Under the pieces are notes generated by a model that saw nothing but the letters and a program-made list of their open reading frames with translations, was not told where the DNA came from and made no database searches. From NCBI GenBank assembly GCA_946886995.1, contig CAMPJU010000059.1, forward strand, positions 1 through 7,197: DNA of 7,197 nucleotides, written 5' to 3'. This stretch comes from an uncultured Lysobacteraceae bacterium. Its GTDB lineage: Bacteria; Pseudomonadota; Gammaproteobacteria; Xanthomonadales; Xanthomonadaceae. Shown in pieces: positions 1-7,197 of this stretch; within the stretch, counting starts at the first letter, position 1, and each line of letters begins with the position of its first letter. The position numbers and the translations under genes were made by a program.

Positions 1-948
1 GTGCCGCGGTGCGAGCGACAGCCAGCGCAGCGGGTGCAGTTTCAGCCGGGAGTGCGGAAAGGCATGCGCTACGGGCGTGACCGGATCGGCGGCGTCGAAG
101 TCGACGTTCCCGCTCACATTCGACTCGAACCAGGCGCGCGCCTGCCCGGGATCGTCCGCCTGCGGCAGTGACCACAGCGCCGCCCAGACGCCGCTTGCCG
201 GACGCCGCTGCAACAGCACGCGCCCCAGCACGTCTTCCAGCCACAACACGGTCGACTCGCGTTCCGGGAGCGGCTTCCCGGGCTTCGGCGTCGGCAGTTC
301 GGCGACGCGTCCATCGCGCAGCGCGACGCACTGCGCGCCCAGCGGGCACGACGCGCAGGCGGGATCGTGGCGCGTGCAGAGCGTCGCACCGAAATCCATC
401 TGCGCCTGCGTGAAATCGGCGAGCCGGTCGTGGGGCAGCTGCGATTCGGCATGCATCCACAGCGTCTTCTCGACCGCGGGCGTGCCCGGCCATCCTTCGA
501 CGCCATGCAACCTCGCGAGCACGCGCTTGACGTTGCCGTCCAGGATCGGCGCGCGGTCGCCCCAGGCCTGCGCGAGGATCGCGCCGGCCGTGCTGCGGCC
601 GATGCCGGGCAGCGCGACCAGCGCGTCGAGGTCGCGCGGCAACGCGCCGTCGTGGCGCTCGACGCACAGTCGCGCGGCGGCATGCAGGTTGCGCGCACGT
701 GCGTAGTAGCCCAGTCCCGACCACAGGGCGAGGACGTCGTCGAGCGGGCTGGCCGCAAGCGATGCGAGCGTCGGCAACGCGGCGACGAACCGTTCGAAGT
801 ACGGCACGACTACCTGCACCTGCGTCTGCTGCAGCATGATCTCGGAGAGCCAGACGCGGTACGGGCTGCGCGGGTGCTGCCACGGCAGGTCGTGGCGGCC
901 CGCTCGGTCGAACCAGTGCAGCAGGCGATCGGCGACGCTGTCAGTCAT
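1..948 (-). CDS. mutY: A/G-specific adenine DNA glycosylase MutY (C-terminus beyond the window)
   Basis: Removes adenine mispaired with 8-oxoguanine (and with G or C) in base-excision repair; a cytoplasmic DNA-repair enzyme. 316 residues are visible; E. coli MutY has 350, so only the last few dozen residues are missing off the left edge. Seen: SEIMLQQTQV with the catalytic Glu at 36, a helix-hairpin-helix LPGIGRSTAGAI at 113-124, ILDGNVKRVL with the catalytic Asp at 137, and the [4Fe-4S] ligands Cys191, Cys198, Cys201 and Cys207 in the spacing C-x6-C-x2-C-x5-C. All are offset by one from E. coli MutY. A NUDIX-like C-terminal domain starts near residue 230. The 8-oxoG-recognition loop near 295-302 reads HAFPHSRL, with Pro298 where the family usually has Ser in Phe-Ser-His. 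The ATG start overlaps the stop of the upstream AsmA-like gene by 8 nt and has no clear Shine-Dalgarno sequence, so translation is probably coupled. Identification is very secure. Confidence 0.97.
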   Translation of the reverse strand, partial: MTDSVADRLLHWFDRAGRHDLPWQHPRSPYRVWLSEIMLQQTQVQVVVPYFERFVAALPTLASLAASPLDDVLALWSGLGYYARARNLHAAARLCVERHDGALPRDLDALVALPGIGRSTAGAILAQAWGDRAPILDGNVKRVLARLHGVEGWPGTPAVEKTLWMHAESQLPHDRLADFTQAQMDFGATLCTRHDPACASCPLGAQCVALRDGRVAELPTPKPGKPLPERESTVLWLEDVLGRVLLQRRPASGVWAALWSLPQADDPGQARAWFESNVSGNVDFDAADPVTPVAHAFPHSRLKLHPLRWLSLAPRH

Positions 949-2200
949 CGCTGTCGACGGCCGGGTCGTCGAGGGTCAGTTCCACGCCGTGCAGGGTCGC
1001 GCCGGCGACTTCGAGCGTGGGCACCGACGCGGTGGCATCCATCGGCGGGAGGGGCGTCCCGGTCCCTGCGGAATCCATCCATGCGGTGATCGCGGGCAGC
1101 CGCAGGCGTGCATTGGCGTGCGCATCTTCCCGCGCCAGCGAGAGGTCGGCGACATCGTCCAGGGCGATGTCGCCGGTGTATCGCAGGTCGAATGCCGTCG
1201 ATGCCGTCGCATCGCCAAGCGGCGCCGGCAACGCGGGCCATGCCTGCGGCCATCGGTCGATCGTGCCGTCCAGGTCCAGCGCCAGGACGTCCGAAAGCAC
1301 GAACGTGCCGGCGGCGTCGAGGTGCGGGACCGGGTTTGCATCCGCCGCACCGATTGGCCGGACGGCGACGTGCAACGGCGCGAGGCTGGTCCGGTCATCG
1401 ACGAACCGCAGCGGCGCGACCAGCCCGAGCGCGAACCGTGCCCGCGCGTCGCCCGATTCGGACGTCGCATCGGCACTCAACTTCATGCGCGCGATGCCCC
1501 ATCCCTCGTCGCCCGTCTGCCACGTCCCGCCGAGCCGCAGGCGGGCAGGGAGGCGCCAGCCCTCGCGCACCACCGTCGCGATTCCGGCGATGCCAAGCGC
1601 GCTGCCCGGGGAAGGCCGGTCCAGCACGCCGTGCAGGTCGAAGGGAACGCTGGCCGTCCCTGCGAGGTAACGTCCCGACGCGTGGGCACGCACCGGGCGG
1701 TCGGCGTGCAGGGAGGGAATGGCAAGGTCGACGTCCTCGACGCGCCATCCTTCGGCGACGACGGTGCCGTCCTCGACGGCGATGCCCTCGCGCAACGTCG
1801 GCACCCGTCCGTCGCCAGGCGGGCGCGTGGCCAGCCAGTCCTGCATCGCGCCCAGGTCCAGCACCGGGGCGTCGAGTTCGATGCGCGTGAACTCCAGCAC
1901 CTGCAGCCTGCCGCGCAACGTGGACCATGGCAGCGACACCAGTACGCGGTCGGCGACCAGTACCGGGGTCGCAGCGCCGGGAGCGCGGGCCACGACGTCG
2001 CGCACGACCAGCCGCGGCGTGCCGCGCAACCGGTACTCGGCCGCGCCGGAAGCGGTGATCTCCAGGCCCAGCGCGTCCCCCGCCTGGCCGAGCGCGAACC
2101 GGGCAACGCGGTCGGCCTGCAACATCAGCGTCGCCGCGACGACCAGCAGCAACAGCAATCCCCCGGCGAGGATCCAGGCCAGTCCGCGGCGCGATGCCAT
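941..2200 (-). CDS. AsmA-like membrane-anchored envelope protein
   Basis: 419 residues. An N-terminal signal anchor of about residues 8-27 (a run of Leu/Val/Ala after MASRRG) is followed by a long, beta-rich region expected in the periplasm. Residues about 44-116 resemble the AsmA N-terminal repeat pattern: a short strand ending in an aliphatic/SG turn, then PRLVVRDVVA, LVADRVLVSLPW and LQVLEFTRIELDAPVLDL. The C-terminal stretch VPTLEVAGATLHGVELTL is also AsmA-like. AsmA-family proteins are inner-membrane-anchored bridge-like proteins linked to outer-membrane lipid and protein homeostasis; the precise role here is inferred only. It is shorter than E. coli AsmA (about 617 residues) and ends in an acidic DSDD tail. 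The chosen ATG lies 1 nt after the ftsY stop (TGACATG), has the signal anchor directly behind it and lacks an obvious Shine-Dalgarno sequence, which suggests coupling to ftsY. An AsmA-family gene beside mutY also occurs in Pseudomonas (from memory). The remaining alternative is a divergent DUF748/TamB-like protein. Confidence 0.8.
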   Translation of the reverse strand: MASRRGLAWILAGGLLLLLVVAATLMLQADRVARFALGQAGDALGLEITASGAAEYRLRGTPRLVVRDVVARAPGAATPVLVADRVLVSLPWSTLRGRLQVLEFTRIELDAPVLDLGAMQDWLATRPPGDGRVPTLREGIAVEDGTVVAEGWRVEDVDLAIPSLHADRPVRAHASGRYLAGTASVPFDLHGVLDRPSPGSALGIAGIATVVREGWRLPARLRLGGTWQTGDEGWGIARMKLSADATSESGDARARFALGLVAPLRFVDDRTSLAPLHVAVRPIGAADANPVPHLDAAGTFVLSDVLALDLDGTIDRWPQAWPALPAPLGDATASTAFDLRYTGDIALDDVADLSLAREDAHANARLRLPAITAWMDSAGTGTPLPPMDATASVPTLEVAGATLHGVELTLDDPAVDSDD

Positions 2201-2201
2201 G

Positions 2202-3206
2202 TCAGCCGCTGCCGAGCGACCCGGGCAGCAACGCGTCGACGAACGCTTCGGCGTCGAACACGCGCAGGTCCTCCGGGCGCTCGCCGATCCCGGCGAACCG
2301 GATCGGGATCCCGAATTCCCGGGCCAGCGCGAACACCACGCCGCCCTTTGCCGTGCCATCGAGCTTGGTCACCACCAGCCCGGTGACGCCGACGGCAGCA
2401 TGGAACTGGCGCAGCTGCGACAGCGCGTTCTGGCCGGTGGTGCCGTCGATCACCATCAACACCTCGTGAGGCGCCGCGGGGTCGAGCTTGCCCAGCACGC
2501 GCCGGATCTTCCCGAGCTCGTCCATCAGGCCTTTCTGCGTGTGCAGCCGCCCGGCGGTGTCGGCGATCAGCACGTCGGTGCCGCGTGCCTTCGCCGCCTG
2601 CAACGCATCGAAGGCGACGGATGCCGCATCGGCGTCCTGGCCCTGCGCCACCACCGGCACGCCGTTGCGCTCGCCCCAGGCCTGCAGCTGGGCGACCGCG
2701 GCGGCCCGGAAGGTGTCGCCGGCGGCGAGCATCAGCGAGCGTCCCTCGTCCTTGAACCGCCGCGCCAGCTTGCCGATCGTGGTGGTCTTGCCGACGCCGT
2801 TGACGCCCACGGTGAGCAGCACGAAGGGGCGGGCGCCGGTGTCCAGCCGCAGTGGCACCGCCACCGGGGCCAGCAGCGCGACCAGGTCGGCACGCAGCGC
2901 CTGCAACAGCGCCTGGGCATCGGCGAACTCGCGCGCCTTCATCCGCTTGCGCAGGCCTTCGACCAGCTGGGTGGTGGCGCCGACGCCGACGTCGGCGGTC
3001 AGCAGTGCGGTCTCGATCTCGTCGAGCAGGTCGTCGTCGAGCCGCGGGTTGCGCGAGAACAGGCCGCCGAGGCTGCGCGCGAACGTGCTGCCGCGCAGCC
3101 GTTCCCGCCAGCCGGCGGTGCCTTCGGCTGCCGGTGCCGGGACGGCTTCCGGCGGGGCGTCTTCGGCGGGCGCCCCGGACTTCCCGAAGCGGAAAAAACT
3201 GGCCAT
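2202..3206 (-). CDS. ftsY: Signal recognition particle receptor FtsY
   Basis: GTPase receptor that docks SRP (Ffh/4.5S RNA)-ribosome complexes at the inner membrane for co-translational insertion of membrane proteins. 334 residues. A short Ala/Pro/Glu-rich N-terminal segment (about 10-35) follows a basic-aromatic MASFFRFGK start. The helical N domain covers about 37-115. The G domain shows the P-loop GVNGVGKT at 134-141, the SRP-GTPase insertion-box DTFRAAA at 164-170, DTAGR at 216-220, TKLDG at 280-284 and GIGE at 306-309. The acidic A domain is much shorter than in E. coli FtsY (497 residues), as in many other bacteria. The start is supported by AAGGG six bases upstream and by the conserved MxSFFR-type N-terminus; longer in-frame extensions would run through the divergent rsmD gene. 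It is the first gene of the minus-strand operon. Identification is secure. Confidence 0.98.
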   Translation of the reverse strand: MASFFRFGKSGAPAEDAPPEAVPAPAAEGTAGWRERLRGSTFARSLGGLFSRNPRLDDDLLDEIETALLTADVGVGATTQLVEGLRKRMKAREFADAQALLQALRADLVALLAPVAVPLRLDTGARPFVLLTVGVNGVGKTTTIGKLARRFKDEGRSLMLAAGDTFRAAAVAQLQAWGERNGVPVVAQGQDADAASVAFDALQAAKARGTDVLIADTAGRLHTQKGLMDELGKIRRVLGKLDPAAPHEVLMVIDGTTGQNALSQLRQFHAAVGVTGLVVTKLDGTAKGGVVFALAREFGIPIRFAGIGERPEDLRVFDAEAFVDALLPGSLGSG

Positions 3207-3270
3207 TCCGGGCCCTTGTGGGGATGCGCGAGAATGGCGGAATGCTAGCACCCGCCCCCTGCGCGACCCG
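3207..3270. promoter_or_regulatory. Divergent ftsY/rsmD intergenic region
   Basis: This 64-bp gap separates two divergent genes, so it must carry at least part of the start signals for both operons unless promoters lie inside the opposing gene. I cannot pick a convincing -35/-10 pair in either direction. TTGTGG at 3216-3221 and TAGCAT (minus strand, around 3242-3247) are only weak matches. An 8-bp palindrome TGCTAGCA lies at 3243-3250. No ribosome binding site is evident for rsmD. Confidence 0.4.
3213..3217 (-). promoter_or_regulatory. Shine-Dalgarno site of ftsY
   Basis: AAGGG on the minus strand, six bases before the ftsY ATG. It supports this start over longer in-frame readings. It is the only clear ribosome binding site seen in the minus-strand operon; the two downstream genes appear to depend on coupling. 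Confidence 0.7.
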
Positions 3271-4387
<1,117 letters not shown>

Positions 4388-4408
4388 CCTGGAAATTTCG
4401 GGGGAACC

Positions 4409-4915
4409 ATGACCACCACCATCCGCGCGTTGTTCATTGCACTGCTGATGCTGTCGCTGGCGGCTTGCCAGGGCGCCGGCGACGGCGATTCCGAAGGCGA
4501 TGCGGCCAACGCGGCGCCCGCGCCGCTGACGGCGCCGACCACCGACGACGATGCCGCCTGGGGCGACTACCTGATGGAAGTCGTCCGCCGGAACCTCGGC
4601 GGCATCACCAACAGTCCGTACCTGTACTACCTGCCGGCCGAGTCCACGCCGGGCTTCGAGGGCGAGTACGAGCGACTGCTGGAAAAGGCCCAGGTCGACA
4701 TCGCCCGCGGGATCCTGGCCGGCAACATGCTGGCGTTCGGTTCGCCGGCATCGTCGCGGATGGCCGACCTGATCATCGCCGCGTTCGGCGACGTCGACCC
4801 GGGCTCGATGGAAGGCGTGCGCGTGCTGTTCATCGGCGATGCCGCCGACAACCAGCGCGTGCACGAGGCGCTCAAGCCGAGTGGCGTCACGTACGTGTTC
4901 GTCGAAGCACGCTGA
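4409..4915 (+). CDS. Uncharacterised outer-membrane-type lipoprotein
   Basis: 168 residues; I do not recognise a named family. Residues 1-19 form a type II signal peptide with one Arg, a hydrophobic core and the lipobox LAAC, so Cys20 should be lipidated. The next residue is Gln, not Asp, which favours Lol export to the outer membrane. Residues 21-48 are a flexible Gly/Asp/Ala/Pro/Thr linker. Residues about 50-168 look like a compact folded domain: a helix (AWGDYLMEVVRRNL), an aromatic SPYLYYLP segment at 69-76, a long helix around 83-104, a helix around 115-126, and a final strand-helix-strand of VRVLFIGDA, NQRVHEALKPSG and VTYVFVEA. There are no cysteines after Cys20 and no catalytic motif that I can name. 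It begins 21 nt after coaD with a weak GGGGGA three bases from the ATG, and a strong hairpin follows it. A genuine gene is likely; its function is unknown. Confidence 0.85.
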   Translation: MTTTIRALFIALLMLSLAACQGAGDGDSEGDAANAAPAPLTAPTTDDDAAWGDYLMEVVRRNLGGITNSPYLYYLPAESTPGFEGEYERLLEKAQVDIARGILAGNMLAFGSPASSRMADLIIAAFGDVDPGSMEGVRVLFIGDAADNQRVHEALKPSGVTYVFVEAR

Positions 4916-4921
4916 TGCGCC

Positions 4922-4949
4922 GGCGCGCCCGCATCGCCGCGGGCGCGCC
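4922..4949 (+). terminator. GC-rich perfect hairpin after the lipoprotein gene (terminator-like)
   Basis: A perfect 11-bp stem (GGCGCGCCCGC at 4922-4932 pairing with 4939-4949) closes a 6-base loop ATCGCC, starting six bases after the lipoprotein stop. Only two T residues follow it, so it lacks the U-tract of a canonical intrinsic terminator. It may give weak termination, RNA 3'-end protection or attenuation between the coaD group and the ferredoxin-ggt group. All pairs were read directly from the sequence; the function is inferred. Confidence 0.5.
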
Positions 4950-4978
4950 TTCCCCGACGACGTAGTTGCCCCACGACG

Positions 4979-5236
4979 ATGTCGCTGAAGATCAACGAGA
5001 GCTGCGTCAACTGCGACGTCTGCGAGCCGGTCTGCCCCAATCGCGCCATCACCCAGGGCGAGACCATCTACCTGATCGACCCCGCGCGCTGCACCGAATG
5101 CGTGGGCCATTTCGACGAGCCGCAATGCGTGGTGGTCTGCCCGGTCGAGTGCATCGACCCGGACGCGGGGCATCCGGAATCGCACGGCGACCTGCTCGCG
5201 AAACTGTTGCGGCTACAGGAAGAAGGAACCCCATGA
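4979..5236 (+). CDS. yfhL: YfhL/Alvin-type 2[4Fe-4S] ferredoxin
   Basis: Small cytoplasmic electron carrier with two [4Fe-4S] clusters; its redox partner is not known from this window. 85 residues, close to E. coli YfhL (86) and P. aeruginosa Fdx1. Cluster ligands seen: Cys9-x2-Cys12-x2-Cys15-x3-Cys19-Pro, and Cys38-x2-Cys41-x8-Cys50-x3-Cys54-Pro. The eight-residue insertion (VGHFDEPQ) between the second and third Cys of the second motif, and the C-terminal tail, define the Allochromatium-type group, known for very low and widely split redox potentials. A ninth cysteine, Cys58, lies just after. The ATG gives exactly eight residues before the first Cys, as in YfhL; its ribosome binding site is poor. 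It follows the hairpin after the lipoprotein gene by 29 nt, and its stop overlaps the ggt start by 4 nt. Confidence 0.95.
   Translation: MSLKINESCVNCDVCEPVCPNRAITQGETIYLIDPARCTECVGHFDEPQCVVVCPVECIDPDAGHPESHGDLLAKLLRLQEEGTP
5223..5227 (+). promoter_or_regulatory. Shine-Dalgarno site of ggt inside the ferredoxin gene
   Basis: AAGGA lies within the purine-rich run AGGAAGAAGGAA at 5217-5228, five bases before the ggt ATG. It encodes the ferredoxin C-terminal QEEG residues and confirms the ggt start, which lies in the ATGA overlap. It is the strongest ribosome binding site on the plus strand of the window. Confidence 0.75.
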
Positions 5237-6936
5237 AGAACGCGCTGCTGACCGCAACCGGCTGGCTGGTGGCCTGCCTTTCCGGCTTCGCCGTCCCCGC
5301 GCTGGCGGCCGAAGGCGACAAGCCGCCTGGCGCGGCGATCGCCAGCGCGCACCACCTGGCGACCGATGCCGGCCTGGAGATCCTGGCGCAGGGCGGCAAT
5401 GCCTTCGACGCCGCCGTCGCGGTGTCCTCGACCCTGTCGGTGGTCGAGCCGATCAGTTCCGGCCTGGGCGGCGGTGGACTGTTCCTGCTGCACGACGCAG
5501 GCACCGGTCGCGACGTCTTCATCGATGCGCGCGAGGTCGCGCCCCGGTCCGCCACGCCGGAGGCCTACCTGGACGCCGACGGCGAACTGGACCGGGACCG
5601 CGCCACCAACGGACCGTGGTCGGCGGGCATCCCGGGCCTGCCCGCGGCACTCGTCCACCTGGCGTCCGAGTACGGCGAGCTGCCCCTGGCCACCACGCTG
5701 GCGCCCGCGATCCGCATCGCGCGCGCCGGCTTCCCCGTGTACGACCGGCTGGAGCGGGGCCATCGCCGGCGCGCCGAGGTCATGCGGCGCTACCCCGGCA
5801 GCGTGGCCGTGTTCGAGGCCGACGGTGACGTCCTGGAAACGGGCGAGGTGCTGCGCCAGCCGGACCTGGCACGGACGCTTGAGATCCTTGCGCGGGAAGG
5901 CTTCGACGGCTTCTACCGCGGCGACGTCGCCGAAAAGCTGCGGGCGGGCGTGGCGGCGGCCGGCGGCGAATGGACGGCCGACGACCTGTCGGAGTACGCC
6001 GTGCGCGAACGCGCGCCGATCGAGTTCGGCTACCGCGACTGGCGCGTCGTCACCGCGCCGCCGGTGTCCTCCGGGGGCGTCGCGCTGGCCCAGATGCTGC
6101 AGGTCCTCGAAGGGTGGGACCTGGGCTCGCTCGGCGATGCCGAGCGGACCCACCTGATGGTCGAGGCGATGCGCCGCGCCTATCGCGACCGCACCATCTA
6201 CCTGGGCGATCCGGACTTCACCAGGGTGCCGGTCGAGCGCCTGGTGCACCCCGCCTACGCCGCCGGGTTGCGCGCGACCATCCACCCGTCGCGCGCGACG
6301 CCCAGCGCGTTGCTGTCCGGGACGCCCGCGCCGCTCGAGGACGACGAGACCACGCATTTCTCGATCATCGACGCCGAGGGCAACATCGTTTCCGCCACCC
6401 AGACCATCAACCTGCTGTACGGGTCCGGGCTGGTCCCGCCCGGCACCGGCGTGCTGCTCAACGACGAGATGGACGACTTCGCGCTCAAGCCGGGCACGCC
6501 GAATGCATTCGGGGTGATGGGCTTCGAGGCGAACGCGGTGGCGCCGGGCAAGCGGATGCTCAGTTCCATGACGCCGACGATCCTGGTATCCGACGACCAG
6601 GTCGCCGCGCTCGGCGCGCCCGGCGGCAGCCGGATCATCACCGAGGTGCTGATCGGCATCCTCGGTTACGAGGCCGGTCTCGACGCGCAGGAAGTGGCGG
6701 CACTGCCGCGGATCCACCACCAGTGGCTGCCCGACGTCATTTCCGCCGAGCCGGGCGCGCTGTCGCCGCAAACCGTCGAGGCACTGGAGGCGATGGGCCA
6801 CACCGTGAACGCGGGCGAGGACACCTGGGGCAACCTGCAGACCGTGTCGTGGGACCGGCGGTCCGGCACGCTGTCCGGCGGGACCGACCCGCGCAACCCG
6901 GTGGGCAGTGCCGAGGTCGTACCATCGGCGCCATGA
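5233..6936 (+). CDS. ggt: Gamma-glutamyltransferase (secreted, autoprocessed)
   Basis: Cleaves or transfers the gamma-glutamyl group of glutathione and related compounds in the periplasm; an Ntn-hydrolase made as one chain and self-cut into two subunits. 567 residues (E. coli 580). The signal peptide ends at VPALA|AEG near residue 25. An LVAC sequence at 12-15 also fits a lipobox. By analogy with E. coli: Arg100 (DAREVAPRS) binds the substrate carboxylate, the nucleophile is Thr373 in [11 protein letters not shown], so the large subunit is about 26-372 and the small subunit 373-567. Asn393, Asp415 (MDDF), Ser444-Ser445 (LSSM) and Gly464-Gly465 (PGGSRII) match the active-site set. A lid-loop segment ([12 protein letters not shown], 419-430) is present as in E. 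coli. A glutathione-type enzyme is likely; a cephalosporin-acylase-like activity cannot be excluded. The start overlaps the ferredoxin stop (ATGA) and has a good Shine-Dalgarno sequence. Confidence 0.96.
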   Translation: MKNALLTATGWLVACLSGFAVPALAAEGDKPPGAAIASAHHLATDAGLEILAQGGNAFDAAVAVSSTLSVVEPISSGLGGGGLFLLHDAGTGRDVFIDAREVAPRSATPEAYLDADGELDRDRATNGPWSAGIPGLPAALVHLASEYGELPLATTLAPAIRIARAGFPVYDRLERGHRRRAEVMRRYPGSVAVFEADGDVLETGEVLRQPDLARTLEILAREGFDGFYRGDVAEKLRAGVAAAGGEWTADDLSEYAVRERAPIEFGYRDWRVVTAPPVSSGGVALAQMLQVLEGWDLGSLGDAERTHLMVEAMRRAYRDRTIYLGDPDFTRVPVERLVHPAYAAGLRATIHPSRATPSALLSGTPAPLEDDETTHFSIIDAEGNIVSATQTINLLYGSGLVPPGTGVLLNDEMDDFALKPGTPNAFGVMGFEANAVAPGKRMLSSMTPTILVSDDQVAALGAPGGSRIITEVLIGILGYEAGLDAQEVAALPRIHHQWLPDVISAEPGALSPQTVEALEAMGHTVNAGEDTWGNLQTVSWDRRSGTLSGGTDPRNPVGSAEVVPSAP

Positions 6937-7197
6937 AACTCTGGTCGATCAGCGGCAACAGCCAGAAGCTCGACGGCGGCGCGATGTTCGGCAACGCGCC
7001 GCGCGCCGTGTGGTCGAAGTGGGCGCCACCCGACGACCAGAACCGGATCGACCTTGCGTGCCGCGCACTGCTCGCCAGCCCGCTGGCGGGCAAGACCGTG
7101 CTGTTCGAGACCGGCATCGGCGCGTTCTTCGAACCGAAGCTACGCGAGCGCTACGGCGTGGTCGAGGACCGGCACGTGTTGCTCGAATCGCTGCGCG
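6933..7197 (+). CDS. MBL-fold metallo-hydrolase, N-terminal part (runs off the window)
   Basis: 88 complete codons are visible. The N-terminal pattern [15 protein letters not shown] (13-27), followed by an [12 protein letters not shown] segment (37-48) and the strand [10 protein letters not shown] (54-63), is typical of the metallo-beta-lactamase superfamily branch containing AHL-lactonase-like and related hydrolases. The usual LIDTG after the strand is FETG here. The metal-binding HxHxDH motif would lie just beyond the right edge, so catalytic competence cannot be judged. There is no signal peptide, so it should be cytoplasmic. Its ATG overlaps the ggt stop (ATGA) with no Shine-Dalgarno sequence close by, which argues for translational coupling to ggt. 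The substrate is unknown; lactone or thioester hydrolysis are family possibilities only. Confidence 0.85.
   Translation, partial: MKLWSISGNSQKLDGGAMFGNAPRAVWSKWAPPDDQNRIDLACRALLASPLAGKTVLFETGIGAFFEPKLRERYGVVEDRHVLLESLR

Noticed and set aside
1191..1210. Tandem ATGCCGTCG-like repeat
   Set aside because: It is a two-copy 9-10-base repeat inside the AsmA-like coding region, explained by codon bias and with no further copies.
2201..2359. 53-codon N-terminal extension of the AsmA-like gene
   Set aside because: It would overlap the end of ftsY and put the signal anchor inside the protein; the ATG ending at 2200 fits the operon junction.
836..2386. 516-codon open frame on the plus strand opposite the AsmA-like gene
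   Set aside because: It is antisense to a well-supported gene, rich in Arg, Gln and Pro with no domain pattern, as expected for a shadow frame in GC-rich DNA.
1719..3248. 509-codon plus-strand open frame opposite ftsY
   Set aside because: It overlaps the certain ftsY gene end to end, has repetitive Gln/Gly/Arg composition and no recognisable motif.
4966..5232. Upstream 89-codon extension of the ggt frame
   Set aside because: It would cover the ferredoxin gene in another frame and place the GGT signal peptide internally; the ATG at 5233 has a good Shine-Dalgarno sequence and a signal peptide directly behind it.
5068..6801. 577-codon minus-strand open frame opposite ggt
   Set aside because: ggt is certain from its catalytic residues; the antisense translation has the His/Arg/Gly/Gln bias typical of codon-bias shadows.

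Overview
This is a GC-rich (by eye about 70%), densely packed chromosomal segment of a gammaproteobacterium. The protein sequences and the gene order best fit the Xanthomonadales/Lysobacterales (Lysobacter- or Luteimonas-like). That placement is an inference from residue style and synteny, not from a search. Codon use looks uniform across the window. I see no RNA genes, insertion sequences, CRISPR arrays, prophage genes or other accessory DNA.

Left arm (minus strand, transcribed right to left): ftsY (2202-3206), an AsmA-like inner-membrane-anchored protein (941-2200) and mutY (1-948, its C-terminal end cut by the window edge). The three are packed as one operon: a 1-nt gap separates ftsY from the AsmA-like gene, and an 8-nt start/stop overlap joins that gene to mutY. 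The operon combines SRP-dependent membrane targeting, an envelope protein of the AsmA type and adenine-glycosylase repair of 8-oxoG:A mispairs.

Centre: a 64-bp divergent intergenic region (3207-3270) must hold the start signals for ftsY leftward and rsmD rightward.

Right arm (plus strand): rsmD (16S rRNA m2G966 methyltransferase), coaD (phosphopantetheine adenylyltransferase), an uncharacterised outer-membrane-type lipoprotein, a perfect GC-rich hairpin, a YfhL/Alvin-type 2[4Fe-4S] ferredoxin, a secreted gamma-glutamyltransferase, and the N-terminal 88 codons of a metallo-beta-lactamase-fold hydrolase that runs off the window. Ferredoxin-ggt and ggt-MBL each overlap by ATGA, so these three genes are probably translationally coupled.

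The coaD-ferredoxin-ggt order is also known from Pseudomonas aeruginosa (PA0363-PA0361, from memory), so most of the arm is old, conserved housekeeping synteny. The least explained element is the lipoprotein inserted between coaD and the ferredoxin. I found no convincing evidence of a new biological system. The points worth a second look are the lipoprotein, the hairpin after it, a Pro in place of Ser in the predicted MutY 8-oxoG-recognition loop, a possible leaderless coaD promoter, and ambiguous signal-peptide processing in GGT.
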